Below are positions 8,527-18,033 of a stretch of DNA of 64,000 nucleotides, piece by piece. The translations under genes were made by a program, and so were the position numbers. The DNA is from SKVR01 sp037441525. Its GTDB lineage: Bacteria; Bacteroidota; Bacteroidia; Bacteroidales; UBA7960. The stretch covers positions 29,696 to 93,695 of the forward strand of contig JBBISA010000008.1 of the NCBI GenBank assembly GCA_037441525.1, written 5' to 3'. The notes beneath the pieces are model-generated. The model saw nothing but the letters and a program-made list of their open reading frames with translations. It ran no database searches and had not been told where the DNA came from. How positions within the stretch are numbered: position 1 is the stretch's first letter; every line of letters starts with the position of its first letter.

Positions 8527-10059
8527 TCAGAAAGGAACATCATCGCCAGGGTCATCATTCAACCGTGAAGGAAGTGTAACGATATTGGGCGATGCATCGA
8601 AGGATGACGATGGGCGCAAATCGGCGGCAGGTTCAAAACCAGGGGTTTCATAATCCATGAATTTGGCAAAGCGAGGCACAAACCTTAATCTAACATCTTC
8701 AAGGGCGCCGTTACGGTGTTTGGCTATAAGGAACTCTGCCAGCCCATCCGTTGAATTTCCATCTTCATCTTGGCCAATTTTGTAATATTCAGGGCGGTAA
8801 ATGAAGCAAACCATATCTGCATCCTGCTCAATGGCGCCCGATTCGCGAAGGTCGGAAAGCATGGGCTTTTTGGCGCCACCACGGGTTTCAACGGCCCGGC
8901 TGAGCTGCGACAACGCAATAATGGGAATGTTTAGCTCTTTGGCCAGGCTTTTTAAAGACCTTGAAATATTGCTTATCTCCTGTTCGCGGTTGCCCCCTTT
9001 TTCAGCACTGCCCGACATAAGCTGAAGGTAGTCAATAATAACCAGCTGAACATTGTGCTGAGCCTTTAAACGCCGGCATTTTGCCCTTAGTTCGAAGATG
9101 GAAAGTGCCGGGGTATCGTCGATAAATAATGGAGCATCGGTAAGATTAGCCAGCTTGGCATTGAGTTGCTCCCATTCGTATTGCTCCAGTTGACCACGCT
9201 TCAGTTTTTCGGCCGATAGTTCTGATTCACTGGCAATTAAACGCATTACCAATTGTACGCCTGCCATCTCTAAGGAGAAAATAGCCACAGGGTGTTTGAA
9301 CTCTACCGCCATATTGCGGGCCATCGAAAGCACAAAGGCTGTTTTACCCATACCCGGGCGGGCAGCAAGAATAATAAGGTCGGACTTTTGCCAGCCTGCC
9401 GTAACTCGGTCGATAGCTGAAAAACCACTGGGAATGCCGCTTATATGCCCTTCCTGTTCGCGTGCTTTCTCAATCTGTTTAATGGCATCCTTAACCAGTG
9501 AAGGCATATCGGAATAATTGCGCCGCAAATTGGTTTCGCTAATGGCAAAAAGCTCCTTTTCGGCCTTATCGAGAATGTCGAACACATCAGAGGCATCTTC
9601 GTATGATTCCTTAATGATGCCGTCGGAAATCCTTATCAATTCTCTTTGCAGGAATTTCTGAATAACAATACGGGCATGAAACTCAACATTGGCTGCCGAT
9701 GCCACCCTGTTGGTCAATTGAGAAATATAGTAGGCTCCACCCACAGCTTCCAGTTCGCCCAGTTTCTGAAGTTTCTGGGTAACGGTCAAAATATCAACCG
9801 GTTCTGAATCCTTAAACAGGGAATGGATGGCTTTGAAAATTTTCTGGTGCGATTCCCTGTAGAACACTTCGGGTTTGAAAATATCCACCACATTGGTAAG
9901 GGCATTTTGCTCGAGCATCATAGCCCCCAGCACTGCCTCTTCAAGGTCGGGTGCCTGTGGCGGAATACGGCCATGTTCAAGGGGATTGAAACCGGCCAGG
10001 CCTGTGGTGCGGCCTCTGCGTGCTGTTATGCTTTTTTGTATCTTGTCTGGTTCTTCCAT
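8527..10059 (-). CDS. dnaB: Replicative DNA helicase DnaB
   Basis: This hexameric helicase unwinds DNA at the replication fork. It has 510 residues, with the N-terminal DnaB domain from RIPPQAPDLEEAVLGAMMLE (about residue 32) and the RecA-like C-terminal domain. The Walker A is ARPGMGKTAF, the catalytic Glu lies in IFSLEMAG, Walker B is LVIIDYLQLM, and the arginine finger segment is KHRNG. All are intact, unlike the paralogue at 29420. The start is ATG 10057-10059; an in-frame start 18 bases upstream would fall in the -7 box. There is no intein. Confidence 0.97.
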   Translation of the reverse strand: MEEPDKIQKSITARRGRTTGLAGFNPLEHGRIPPQAPDLEEAVLGAMMLEQNALTNVVDIFKPEVFYRESHQKIFKAIHSLFKDSEPVDILTVTQKLQKLGELEAVGGAYYISQLTNRVASAANVEFHARIVIQKFLQRELIRISDGIIKESYEDASDVFDILDKAEKELFAISETNLRRNYSDMPSLVKDAIKQIEKAREQEGHISGIPSGFSAIDRVTAGWQKSDLIILAARPGMGKTAFVLSMARNMAVEFKHPVAIFSLEMAGVQLVMRLIASESELSAEKLKRGQLEQYEWEQLNAKLANLTDAPLFIDDTPALSIFELRAKCRRLKAQHNVQLVIIDYLQLMSGSAEKGGNREQEISNISRSLKSLAKELNIPIIALSQLSRAVETRGGAKKPMLSDLRESGAIEQDADMVCFIYRPEYYKIGQDEDGNSTDGLAEFLIAKHRNGALEDVRLRFVPRFAKFMDYETPGFEPAADLRPSSSFDASPNIVTLPSRLNDDPGDDVPF

Positions 10060-10064
10060 AGGGG

Positions 10065-10072
10065 CAAAAATA
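10065..10072 (-). promoter_or_regulatory. -7 box immediately before dnaB
   Basis: TATTTTTG on the minus strand is a full TAnnTTTG match only five bases from the dnaB ATG. If it is used, the transcript would begin at or next to the start codon, that is, leaderless. Confidence 0.45.
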
Positions 10073-10262
10073 ACCAAACATTGCAGAACATAATCGTATT
10101 AAAAGGAATTAAGTTTTCAACAGAACCAAAACCCTTGTCAATTAAGGAAAAAATTCACCTTTTAATGCAAATACATGATTATATGGCTATTGCATATAAT
10201 TATTTGATTGATTTCGTTTAAAAATTGCTTATCGATTATTATACAATTCACTTAATATCTGC

Positions 10263-10988
10263 CTATACAACGACTTCAATCCGGTCTTCGGGAAGTTCGC
10301 CTTTGAAACTGAATTTCAGAAAAAGCCTTGCGGTGGTAACCACATCTTTGTTGCAATAGACAGCAATTCTTTTCAGGTCGTTCTCAACCCAGTAAACTCT
10401 TGCCACATCACTGCCATCAATATCGTCCTTTGGGGTGGGAATATTAAAAACCGCCGCCAGCAAAGCAAGAGATGTGTAATTTTTATGGTCTCCGAATTTC
10501 CAGAGCTCCATGGTATCGATAAAGGGGACATCCCATGGTTTGTGCCCCGATATATTGATGATGGAAGGCAGCGGAATACGGTTAATGAGCATGCGGCGGG
10601 CAATATAAGGGATGTCGAATTCACGGCAATTGTGTCCGCAAAGGTAATGGCCCGGTTCTGCATACTTTCGGTTGAGCATTTTGGCGAATGATTCCAGTAA
10701 TTCCGTTTCGTTGTCAGAATAAAACGCTTTAACACGGAAGCCAGGTGCTTCATCATCTCCAACAAAAACACCCGCCGAAATACATACAATCTTTCCGAAT
10801 TCACTGTAGATGCCTGCCTTTTCATAAAACATCGACTCGAGATTGGCGGACGCGTCGCCGGTTAAGCGCGAAGCCTTTTTAAGCCACAGAGGTTTAAGGT
10901 TTTCAGACAAATCATCAAAGGAACTCACCTGAGGAACAGTTTCCACATCAACAAACAAAATATTCTTCAGGGTATATTTGCTCAACAT
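10263..10988 (-). CDS. Predicted 3'-5' exonuclease (PolB-like DEDDy family)
   Basis: The protein is 241 residues. It has the DEDD exonuclease pattern: Exo I FVDVETV near residue 13, Exo II CGHNCREFDIPYIARR near 130, and Exo III YCNKDVVTTARLF near 215, with Tyr giving the DEDDy subtype. It belongs to the predicted PolB-like exonuclease family (PF10108-type), not to a polymerase, since no polymerase domain follows. It probably acts in DNA repair; the exact substrate is unknown. The start is ATG 10986-10988. It begins 16 bases after the stop of the OmpA-type lipoprotein gene and so is likely co-transcribed with it. Confidence 0.82.
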   Translation of the reverse strand: MLSKYTLKNILFVDVETVPQVSSFDDLSENLKPLWLKKASRLTGDASANLESMFYEKAGIYSEFGKIVCISAGVFVGDDEAPGFRVKAFYSDNETELLESFAKMLNRKYAEPGHYLCGHNCREFDIPYIARRMLINRIPLPSIINISGHKPWDVPFIDTMELWKFGDHKNYTSLALLAAVFNIPTPKDDIDGSDVARVYWVENDLKRIAVYCNKDVVTTARLFLKFSFKGELPEDRIEVVV

Positions 10989-11004
10989 GGCTGTGGGTAA
11001 TTTA

Positions 11005-12969
11005 TCAGTTGTTTTCCAACACTTTAAACTCTGTCCGGCGATTCTGGGCTCGCCCTTCAGCCGAAGCATTGTCGGCAATAGGCTTGGAATCAGCATATCC
11101 GGCATAGGTTAACCGGCGTCTGTCAATCCCTTTGTCTGCAAGGAAATTGTATACGCTCAAGGCTCTTCTTTCCGATAAGGCCTTGTTATGGGCAAAAGAA
11201 CCGGTATTGTCGGTATGGCCGCTTAATTCGATACGCATTGCAGGATTTTGGACAAGCAGATTATGGAGTTTGTTAAGTTCGGCTGCTGATTGGGGCAGCA
11301 ACTCATGGCTATCGGTTTCGAAAAAGATATTCCGTAACACCACCGATTCGCCGGCCCTGATGGGTTGCAGTGGGATGTCGTATAAAGGGGGGTCGATGCC
11401 GGTTCGGACATCAGAAAATGAAAAATTCTCTGAAAAGAACAGGTAACCGTCGCGCCAGACATTCAATGCCAGGTTGGCTGATGTGGGGATGGGTATTAGA
11501 AACTCCCCCGAACCCGGATTGGATAAGGATTGAAGAATTGTTTGCCCCGTAGAAAGGTTGATGAGTTCGAAGCGTGCTTCGAGGCGACGCCTTGTTTGAG
11601 CATCAAAAACAATCCCTTTCATATAGGTAACGGGCTCGGGACGGGCATCTTCATACAGTTCGAAATAATAAATATCGGTTTTACCAAAACCACCAGGTTG
11701 CTCCGATGCGAAATAGGCTTCGCGCCCTGAAGCTCCCACAATGAGCGATATTTCATCCACATAGGTATTTATTGGGTAGCCAAGATTAATGGGTTGTTGC
11801 CAGTTTCCGTCCAAATCGCGAACAGAATAATACAGGTCTATTCCGCCCATGCCTGTGTGTCCGTCCGATGCAAAGTAAAGGGTTTTGTTATCGGGGTGAA
11901 TAAATGGCGACATTTCTTTTCCTGCTGTATTGATAACGGGCCCAAGGTTTACAGGGTCCGACCATCTTCCAGTATCCGACAGGGTCGACGTCCAAATGTC
12001 CATTTGCCCGTAATTGTGTCTTCGGTTGCTGGTAAAAAACAGCGTTTTGCCATCGGGCGAAACTGATGGTTGTGATTCCCAGGCCGATGTATTAACCGGT
12101 GGGCCAAGATTTACAGGTGCCGACCATCCGCTTCCTGCTTTACGGGAATAATAAATATCGCAACTACCTATGCCTCCCGGACGGCTGCATCCGGTAAAAT
12201 ACAGGTGTATGCCATCGGCCGAAATGCTTTGTGCCCCTTCATTGTTTTGGCTATTAATAGGCGGGCCAAGATTAACGGCAGGCCCCCAGACTCCATTCAC
12301 CCTCTGGCTCACATAAAAATCTTCAAATTCCGACCCGAGATGAAGATAATTTCTGTCCTCACGGGGTCGTTTGCGGGTAAAAATCAGGGTTTGTTCGTCG
12401 GCAGTAAGGGCAGGTGCATATTCTTCGTGCTCACTGTTTACCCCGGCACCAAGATTTCTGGGCTCGAAGGGAAGAGGGTTTCTTACTGCATTGAGGGCAA
12501 ATTCAACTCGTTGCAGGTTTTTCCCAGCCCTTTCGCGCATGGCCGGGTTTATATTCTGAAGACCAATGAACTGTAAAAGACTTTTTTGTGCTTTTCCATA
12601 CTCTCCAACAATCAGGTAAATGTCGCCAAGGTTGTAAAGAATATTCGGGAAAAACCCCGGATTTATTCGCACAGCATTTTCCCATGCTAAGGCAGCATCC
12701 TGGTAGCGCTTCTCAATTTCAAAAATCTCGCCCATAATAATATAGGCCTCAATAAAATTGGGGTCGTGCCTGACGGCATCCCTGAAACCTGCTTCTGCTC
12801 CCCTCAAATCGCGCTGATTGTACTTTTTTATTGCTTCTTCGAAGGCCCTTCTGGCGCGGCTGTTCGATGTGGTAAGCTCGCGCTGCTGCTGAGAGTAAAC
12901 CCTGCACGAGGGCATCATTATCAGCATTGACAGCAAACTCGAAAATAGGATAATTGTTCTCAGGTTCAT
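11005..12969 (-). CDS. OmpA-family outer-membrane lipoprotein with TPR and PD40 (WD40-like) repeats
   Basis: The protein is 654 residues. A signal peptide with a lipobox-like MMPSC places the lipid Cys at 22. Then come TPR helices (about 38-150; NFIEAYIIMGEIFEIEKRYQ), PD40 beta-propeller repeats (about 165-430; repeated SPDGKTLFFTSNR and HPDNKTLYFASDG types), a carboxypeptidase-regulatory-like domain (about 450-530), and an OmpA peptidoglycan-binding domain (about 545-654; LSGHTDNTG, LSERRALSV, NRRTEFKV). It likely tethers the outer membrane to peptidoglycan. Similar architecture occurs in gliding and type IX secretion-associated lipoproteins, but assigning that role here would be inference. 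The downstream exonuclease is 16 bases away. Confidence 0.9.
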   Translation of the reverse strand: MNLRTIILFSSLLSMLIMMPSCRVYSQQQRELTTSNSRARRAFEEAIKKYNQRDLRGAEAGFRDAVRHDPNFIEAYIIMGEIFEIEKRYQDAALAWENAVRINPGFFPNILYNLGDIYLIVGEYGKAQKSLLQFIGLQNINPAMRERAGKNLQRVEFALNAVRNPLPFEPRNLGAGVNSEHEEYAPALTADEQTLIFTRKRPREDRNYLHLGSEFEDFYVSQRVNGVWGPAVNLGPPINSQNNEGAQSISADGIHLYFTGCSRPGGIGSCDIYYSRKAGSGWSAPVNLGPPVNTSAWESQPSVSPDGKTLFFTSNRRHNYGQMDIWTSTLSDTGRWSDPVNLGPVINTAGKEMSPFIHPDNKTLYFASDGHTGMGGIDLYYSVRDLDGNWQQPINLGYPINTYVDEISLIVGASGREAYFASEQPGGFGKTDIYYFELYEDARPEPVTYMKGIVFDAQTRRRLEARFELINLSTGQTILQSLSNPGSGEFLIPIPTSANLALNVWRDGYLFFSENFSFSDVRTGIDPPLYDIPLQPIRAGESVVLRNIFFETDSHELLPQSAAELNKLHNLLVQNPAMRIELSGHTDNTGSFAHNKALSERRALSVYNFLADKGIDRRRLTYAGYADSKPIADNASAEGRAQNRRTEFKVLENN

Positions 12970-13115
12970 ATCTTCAGGCTTTTCCCTTGATAAATACTCG
13001 GAATAGAATGGCCATCTAAAATATCACTTAATCCGATAAATATGTATCAGATTTTCTAATCTTTTTATGATGGGTATAGAAAGAATGGCTGATGACAAAT
13101 CAGTCATAATTTATA

Positions 13116-13123
13116 CAAACCTA
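13116..13123 (-). promoter_or_regulatory. Possible -7 box of the OmpA-type gene
   Basis: TAGGTTTG on the minus strand fits TAnnTTTG but lies 146 bases before the start and has no -33 partner. Confidence 0.25.
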
Positions 13124-13193
13124 ATCATTTTTCTGATTGATGTTTACATAAGACTTTGGAACAGGAAACCGGCAGTGGTTCTCAGCTCCCCTG

Positions 13194-13856
13194 TTATGGG
13201 ATGTTCATAAACTTGTGCGACTGCAATGAAATCATCCAGCGAGGGTTCTGAAGAATATAATCCACTATTTTGGGGAGCATAATCTGAAAACGACTCCATT
13301 CAGGCTGAAGATACAAAAGGCACTTCTGTTTTACATAGGGCAGGTTTTGTTCGGCCCATTCAAAATCAGATTCATCGCAAACAATTACCTTGAGCTCATC
13401 GGCCAGTTGCAGCATATCGCGCCGCGGATTAAATTGCGATTTGGGCGAAACACAAATCCAGTCGAATGAGCCACTCAGGGGGCATGTGCCCGATGTTTCG
13501 AGAAAGATACTGATATTATTGCTTTTCAGTTGCCTGCACAGCGGGTCGAGATTATAAAGCAATGGTTCGCCACCGGTAATTACCACCGACCTGACAGAGT
13601 ATTGTAAAAGGGTTTCCAAAATATGGTCAACTGTGGCAAGGGGATGCACCGAAGCGTCCCACGATTCCTTTACATCGCACCAGTTGCATCCTACATCGCA
13701 ACCACCAATACGAATAAAAAATGCCGCCTTTCCTGTATTGTACCCTTCACCCTGAATGGAATAAAACATCTCCATTACGGGCAGAACCAATCCTTCGTTG
13801 AGTTGTTTCTGCTGATGTAGGGTAAGATTGGAAAGCCTGCAACCCTGGTTACTCAT
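13194..13856 (-). CDS. queE: 7-carboxy-7-deazaguanine synthase (radical SAM)
   Basis: QueE makes the deazaguanine ring of queuosine precursors from carboxytetrahydropterin. The protein is 220 residues. The radical SAM cluster motif CxxxCxxC is at C53, C57 and C60 (GGCDVGCNWCD), preceded by the family start MEMFYSIQGEGYNTGKAAFF. The VVITGGEPLLY SAM-binding stretch and a C-terminal SHKFMNIP are present. The start ATG 13854-13856 overlaps the folD stop in an ATGA tetranucleotide, so translation is probably coupled. queC, queD and queF are not nearby. Confidence 0.93.
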   Translation of the reverse strand: MSNQGCRLSNLTLHQQKQLNEGLVLPVMEMFYSIQGEGYNTGKAAFFIRIGGCDVGCNWCDVKESWDASVHPLATVDHILETLLQYSVRSVVITGGEPLLYNLDPLCRQLKSNNISIFLETSGTCPLSGSFDWICVSPKSQFNPRRDMLQLADELKVIVCDESDFEWAEQNLPYVKQKCLLYLQPEWSRFQIMLPKIVDYILQNPRWMISLQSHKFMNIP

Positions 13857-14734
13857 GGATAAATCTCTTTTTTGCGGGCTTTCAGGGTATTCTGAAGGAG
13901 TGAAACAATGGTCATAGGGCCAACACCGCCGGGCACAGGGGTAATCCATGATGTTTTTGGGGCCACTTCATCGTACTTTACATCGCCGATTAACCGATAA
14001 CCCGATTTGGTTTCGGCCGATTCAATACGATGAATACCAACATCAATTACCACGGCACCCTCTTTCACCATATCGGCAGTTATAAATTCGGGTTTACCGA
14101 TGGCAACAATAAGTATATCGGCCCGAAGGGTAATCTCTTTCAGGTTTTTGGTTCGGCTGTGGCAAAGGGTTACAGTGGCATTGCCCGGTTCGCTCATTGC
14201 CGACATAAGGATGCTTACTGGTCTGCCCACAATATTGCTGCGCCCCACAACCACGCAATGAGCGCCGGTGGTTTTAATATTGCTATGGCGAAGCAATTCA
14301 ACAATACCAAAGGGAGTGGCCGAAACATAAGCCGGCAATCCTGTGGACATGCGGCCAACATTTTCAGGATGAAATCCATCCACATCCTTCTTTGGGTTAA
14401 TCTCCTGAATGATTTTTTGCTCATTGATGTGTTTGGGAAGGGGTAATTGCACGATAAAACCATCAATTTCGGGGTCATCGTTCAGGAAACGCACTATTTT
14501 CAACAATTCATCTTCCGAAATATCTTCATCGAGTTTATACACCGATGAGTCGAACCCCACTTCCCTGCAGGCTTTTTCTTTGCTTGCCACATAGGTTTCG
14601 CTGGCGGGGTCGTTGCCAACCAAAACAGCAGCCAGGTGTGGAGGGCGTTCTTCGCCATCGACCATCTCTTTCACCTGTTGAGAAATTTCCTGGCGAATAT
14701 GGCTTGCAATCAGTTTCCCGTCAATTAGTTTCAT
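13853..14734 (-). CDS. folD: Methylenetetrahydrofolate dehydrogenase/cyclohydrolase
   Basis: This bifunctional enzyme interconverts methylene-, methenyl- and formyl-tetrahydrofolate. The protein is 293 residues, with the family motifs GFIVQLPLPKHI (about 96-107), NAD(P)-binding VVVGRSNIVGRPVSILM (about 160-176) and the C-terminal TPVPGGVGPMTI. The catalytic Lys region YVASKEKACREVGF is intact. It lies upstream of queE with a 4-base overlap. It links with gcvP, thyA and folA as the folate one-carbon set in this window. Confidence 0.97.
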   Translation of the reverse strand: MKLIDGKLIASHIRQEISQQVKEMVDGEERPPHLAAVLVGNDPASETYVASKEKACREVGFDSSVYKLDEDISEDELLKIVRFLNDDPEIDGFIVQLPLPKHINEQKIIQEINPKKDVDGFHPENVGRMSTGLPAYVSATPFGIVELLRHSNIKTTGAHCVVVGRSNIVGRPVSILMSAMSEPGNATVTLCHSRTKNLKEITLRADILIVAIGKPEFITADMVKEGAVVIDVGIHRIESAETKSGYRLIGDVKYDEVAPKTSWITPVPGGVGPMTIVSLLQNTLKARKKEIYP

Positions 14735-14827
14735 GCTCTTAAAATTTTGAATACAACCGGGCTAAAAACTCTACATGCATTTTTACAAGTGTTTTTGGGG
14801 TGGGTCATCCTGGTCCGAACCGATTTA

Positions 14828-16165
14828 TTATTTCCTCATTCCGGGCATTGTCTTCATCATGTTCATAAATTTATTACCCCCTCCGGTCATCATTTTCATC
14901 ATTTTGCGGGTTTCTTCAAATTGCTTAATAAGCCGGTTAACTTCCTGAATATCGGTACCACTGCCCATGGCAATTCTTTTGCGGCGACTTCCGTTGAGGA
15001 TGGCCGGATTTTCTCTCTCCTGAGGAGTCATGGAGTATATTATCGCTTCTATCCCCTTAAAGGCGTCATCGTCGAGGTCAATATCTTTCAGGGCTTTACC
15101 CATACCGGGAATCATACTCATAAGGTCCTTCACATTCCCCATTTTTTTGATTTGCTGCAACTGCTTCAGAAAATCGTCGAAATTGAACTGGTTCTTGGCA
15201 ATTTTTTTCTGAAGTTTTATGGCTTCATCCTTATCGAATTGCTCCTGAGCTTTCTCCACAAGAGAAACAATGTCGCCCATACCCAGTATCCTGTCGGCCA
15301 TCCTTCGGGGATAAAACAGGTCGAGGGCATCCATTTTTTCGCCTATACTAACGAATTTAATGGGCTTTTCAACCACCGACCTGATGGTGAGTGCGGCACC
15401 ACCACGGGTATCACCATCGAGCTTGGTTAAAACAACCCCGTCGAAATCGAGCCGGTCGTTAAATGCTTTTGCAGTATTTACTGCATCCTGACCAGTCATG
15501 GAGTCAACCACAAAGAGTGTTTCGTGAGGATTGAGATTCCTCTTCAACGATGAAATCTCGTTCATCATCTGTTCATCAACAGCTAATCGACCGGCAGTAT
15601 CAACAATTAACACCTGATGACCCATGGTTTTTGCATGAACCACGGCCTTTCTGGCTATAGCAACAGGGTCTTTAGAGCCGTCTTCTGTAAATACTTCAAC
15701 ATCTACCTGTGTTCCAAGCACCTTTAACTGTTCTATGGCAGCCGGGCGGTATACGTCGCAGGCAACAAGCAGTACTTTTTTCGATTTTTTTCTTTTCAGA
15801 TAACCCGCCAGTTTGGCAGAGAAGGTAGTTTTACCACTACCCTGCAAACCAGCTATCAGTATAATAGCAGGACTACCTTTCAGGTTTATTTCCTGATGGG
15901 TTTCGCCCATTAATTCAGCAAGCTCCTGATGAACAATTTTCACCATTAACTGACCTGGCGATACAGAATTCAAAACATTCTGGCCAATAGCCTTATCTTT
16001 GACAGACTCGGTGAAGGTTTTGGCAATTTTGTAGCTAACGTCGGCATCGAGCAACGCCTTGCGTATATCTTTAAGTGTTTCTGCAACATTTATCTCGGTA
16101 ATGCGGCCCTGTCCTTTCAGCAGTTTAAAGGCTTTGTCGAGACGATCGGTCAGGTTGTCAAACAT
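14828..16165 (-). CDS. ffh: Signal recognition particle protein Ffh (SRP54)
   Basis: This GTPase binds SRP RNA and signal peptides and delivers ribosomes to the membrane via FtsY. The protein is 445 residues: N domain, G domain with GLQGSGKTTFSAKLAG, DTAGRLAVDEQ and TKLDGD, and a Met-rich M domain ending in FMNMMKTMPGMRK. I chose ATG 16163-16165 (MFDNLTDRLDKAFK) because this is the family N-terminus and a -7 box lies 27 bases upstream; the ten-residue longer version is unlikely. Confidence 0.97.
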   Translation of the reverse strand: MFDNLTDRLDKAFKLLKGQGRITEINVAETLKDIRKALLDADVSYKIAKTFTESVKDKAIGQNVLNSVSPGQLMVKIVHQELAELMGETHQEINLKGSPAIILIAGLQGSGKTTFSAKLAGYLKRKKSKKVLLVACDVYRPAAIEQLKVLGTQVDVEVFTEDGSKDPVAIARKAVVHAKTMGHQVLIVDTAGRLAVDEQMMNEISSLKRNLNPHETLFVVDSMTGQDAVNTAKAFNDRLDFDGVVLTKLDGDTRGGAALTIRSVVEKPIKFVSIGEKMDALDLFYPRRMADRILGMGDIVSLVEKAQEQFDKDEAIKLQKKIAKNQFNFDDFLKQLQQIKKMGNVKDLMSMIPGMGKALKDIDLDDDAFKGIEAIIYSMTPQERENPAILNGSRRKRIAMGSGTDIQEVNRLIKQFEETRKMMKMMTGGGNKFMNMMKTMPGMRK

Positions 16166-16192
16166 AATGATTAAAGGTTTGAAATTTTTGTG

Positions 16193-16200
16193 CAAAAGTA
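16193..16200 (-). promoter_or_regulatory. Promoter -7 box of ffh
   Basis: TACTTTTG followed by GCAC on the minus strand, 27 bases before the start, is a full TAnnTTTG match. The -33 region is weak. Confidence 0.5.
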
Positions 16201-16487
16201 TTATTAATTATCGGTATTTGCCCTTCGAAAATTTGACAGTTGAGAACCCATTCAGGAAAACTACTGTTAAAAACATGTTGAAAAAATGAAATCTATCAAA
16301 ACAAGGCAAACCATAAAATTTCATACATTTAGCATCACAATGAACCGGAGAATAGCACCCGACGCTGTTTTTTTGCTACTTTTGCATTGAGGAAAATGTC
16401 GAATAATCCTTTTTAAGACTGCAAACTGGCATATTGATAGTTCAGAGGATTTTAGCAGTAAGACATTTTTAACAAAATCAATACTGA
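16201..16487. other. Intergenic region between ffh and a TPR gene
   Basis: This AT-rich region separates divergent genes. Apart from the two -7 boxes (16193-16200 minus, 16377-16384 plus) I see no gene or strong structure. Confidence 0.6.
16377..16384 (+). promoter_or_regulatory. -7 box of the TPR gene
   Basis: TACTTTTG followed by CA is a full TAnnTTTG match, 103 bases before the start at 16488. It has no -33 TTTG. Confidence 0.4.
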
Positions 16488-17891
16488 ATGAATACCCAAC
16501 ACGAACATATAGAAGATATTCCCTGGCAGGTACAACGTTTCAACGAGCTCATCAAAAACAAACAATCTGTTTATTTCGATGTTGAAGACTTTGAAGAAAT
16601 CATTGATTATCATGTTTCCAGGTCCGATTATAAGGAATCGCTGAAAGTTGCAGAATATGCCTGCAAGTTGCATCCGTCATCCATTGCCCTTATGCTTAAA
16701 AGGGCTCAGTTGCTGGCTTCGGTAAATAAGGAAAACCATGCCCTTGAGCTACTTACGGTTGTAGAAACCCTTGAGCCCAACAATTTTGAGATTTACCTTA
16801 CCAAAGGAGCAATTTACTCCCAACTGCGCAACTACGAAAAAGCAATTGAGGAATACAGCAAGGCCGCCGTTGATTCCGACGAACCCGACTATGTTTATTG
16901 CAATATTGCCTTCGAATATGAAAACATGGGCAACTTCGAGAAAACCATTGAATATCTTACCAAAGCACTCGAACTTAACCCCGACAACGACCTTGCCATT
17001 TACGAAGCTGCCTATTGCTTCGACCTTTTGTCGCTTAACCAGGAAAGCATCGATTTCTTTGTAAAACTAATCGACAGGCATCCGTTTTCTGTTGAAGGTT
17101 GGTTCAACCTCGGACTTTCTTATGTTAATGCCGAACTCTACGAAAAAGCCCTTGAATCGTTTGATCTTGCTCTGGCCATTGACCCTGAACACAACTCATC
17201 TGTTTTCCATACCGGTTACACCTATAGTTTGCTGGGTAAATACAAGGACGCCATAGATGTTTATCATTCGCTGCTCGACAAAGATGGAGACGAAGCCGAT
17301 GCAATGATACATTATTATATTGGTGAGTGTTACGAAAAGATGGAAGAATTCCAAAATGCAAGGCTCTATTACCGGAAGGCTACAAGTCTTAATTCGGAGA
17401 TAACCGATGCCTGGATTGGTTTGGGTGTTTGTGAAAATGAACTGGCCAACCCTAAAGCCGCCATTAAGTACATCAAGAAAGGGCTCGGGCTTGATAGTGA
17501 AAATGCAGCATATCATTCTATTCTCGGAGATATTTATTTTCAGGTAGGAATGATGGAACAGGGGAAAGAAAGTTACTCAAAGGCTGTGGAGATTACCCCT
17601 GAAGATGAAACACTTAGAATTGATTATGCCGAAGCACTGGCCGAAAAGGGATATTTTGATGACGCAACTGATGTTTTGCTTAAAGCCATAGAGCACCTGG
17701 GGCCGCTGGCTAGTTTGTATTATCGCATGGCCGCAATGCTCTATCTCAAGGGCCGTTCCAAAGATGCTGAGTTCTTTCTGGAAGAAGCTTTGAGTACTGA
17801 CTTTGAAAAGCATATTGGATTTCTTGAGCAATTTCCAGAACTACAAAATAATAAATCTGTGCTTATGCTAATAGATGCATATAGCAAATAA
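16488..17891 (+). CDS. TPR repeat protein
   Basis: The protein is 467 residues with no signal peptide, so it is probably cytoplasmic. From about residue 40 to 440 it is a chain of roughly eleven TPR-type helical hairpins, e.g. YLTKGAIYSQLRNYEKAIEE, YLTKALELNPDNDLAIYEA and WFNLGLSYVNAELYEKALES. It is very acidic. TPR proteins are scaffolds and no catalytic domain is present, so a specific role cannot be given. It lies upstream of DUF368-aroE on the same strand, an order I recall from other Bacteroidota genomes, but a hairpin separates them. Confidence 0.85.
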   Translation: MNTQHEHIEDIPWQVQRFNELIKNKQSVYFDVEDFEEIIDYHVSRSDYKESLKVAEYACKLHPSSIALMLKRAQLLASVNKENHALELLTVVETLEPNNFEIYLTKGAIYSQLRNYEKAIEEYSKAAVDSDEPDYVYCNIAFEYENMGNFEKTIEYLTKALELNPDNDLAIYEAAYCFDLLSLNQESIDFFVKLIDRHPFSVEGWFNLGLSYVNAELYEKALESFDLALAIDPEHNSSVFHTGYTYSLLGKYKDAIDVYHSLLDKDGDEADAMIHYYIGECYEKMEEFQNARLYYRKATSLNSEITDAWIGLGVCENELANPKAAIKYIKKGLGLDSENAAYHSILGDIYFQVGMMEQGKESYSKAVEITPEDETLRIDYAEALAEKGYFDDATDVLLKAIEHLGPLASLYYRMAAMLYLKGRSKDAEFFLEEALSTDFEKHIGFLEQFPELQNNKSVLMLIDAYSK

Positions 17892-17942
17892 TCAATCATT
17901 TATAGCGTTTGATTGTTTTATATAAAATATTAAGATTGAACT

Positions 17943-17973
17943 AACGGTTTCTCATCAGGGAAACCGTTATTTT
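17943..17973 (+). terminator. Terminator after the TPR gene
   Basis: AACGGTTTC (17943-17951) pairs with GAAACCGTT (17960-17968), followed by ATTTTT. The T-run overlaps a -7 box for the next gene. Confidence 0.75.
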
Positions 17974-17975
17974 TG
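17968..17975 (+). promoter_or_regulatory. -7 box of the DUF368 gene, overlapping a terminator
   Basis: TATTTTTG followed by CC lies 58 bases before ATG 18034. It is formed by the U-tract of the preceding terminator, so one sequence may end one transcript and start the next. Confidence 0.45.
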
Positions 17976-18033
17976 CCGCTCCAATCACCCCCGGAAACCT
18001 GTTTCCGGATTTTTAAATTATATCCCTGCTACA

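Noticed and set aside
14747..15430. Plus-strand 227-codon frame
   Set aside because: It is antisense to ffh; the minus-strand gene is certain.
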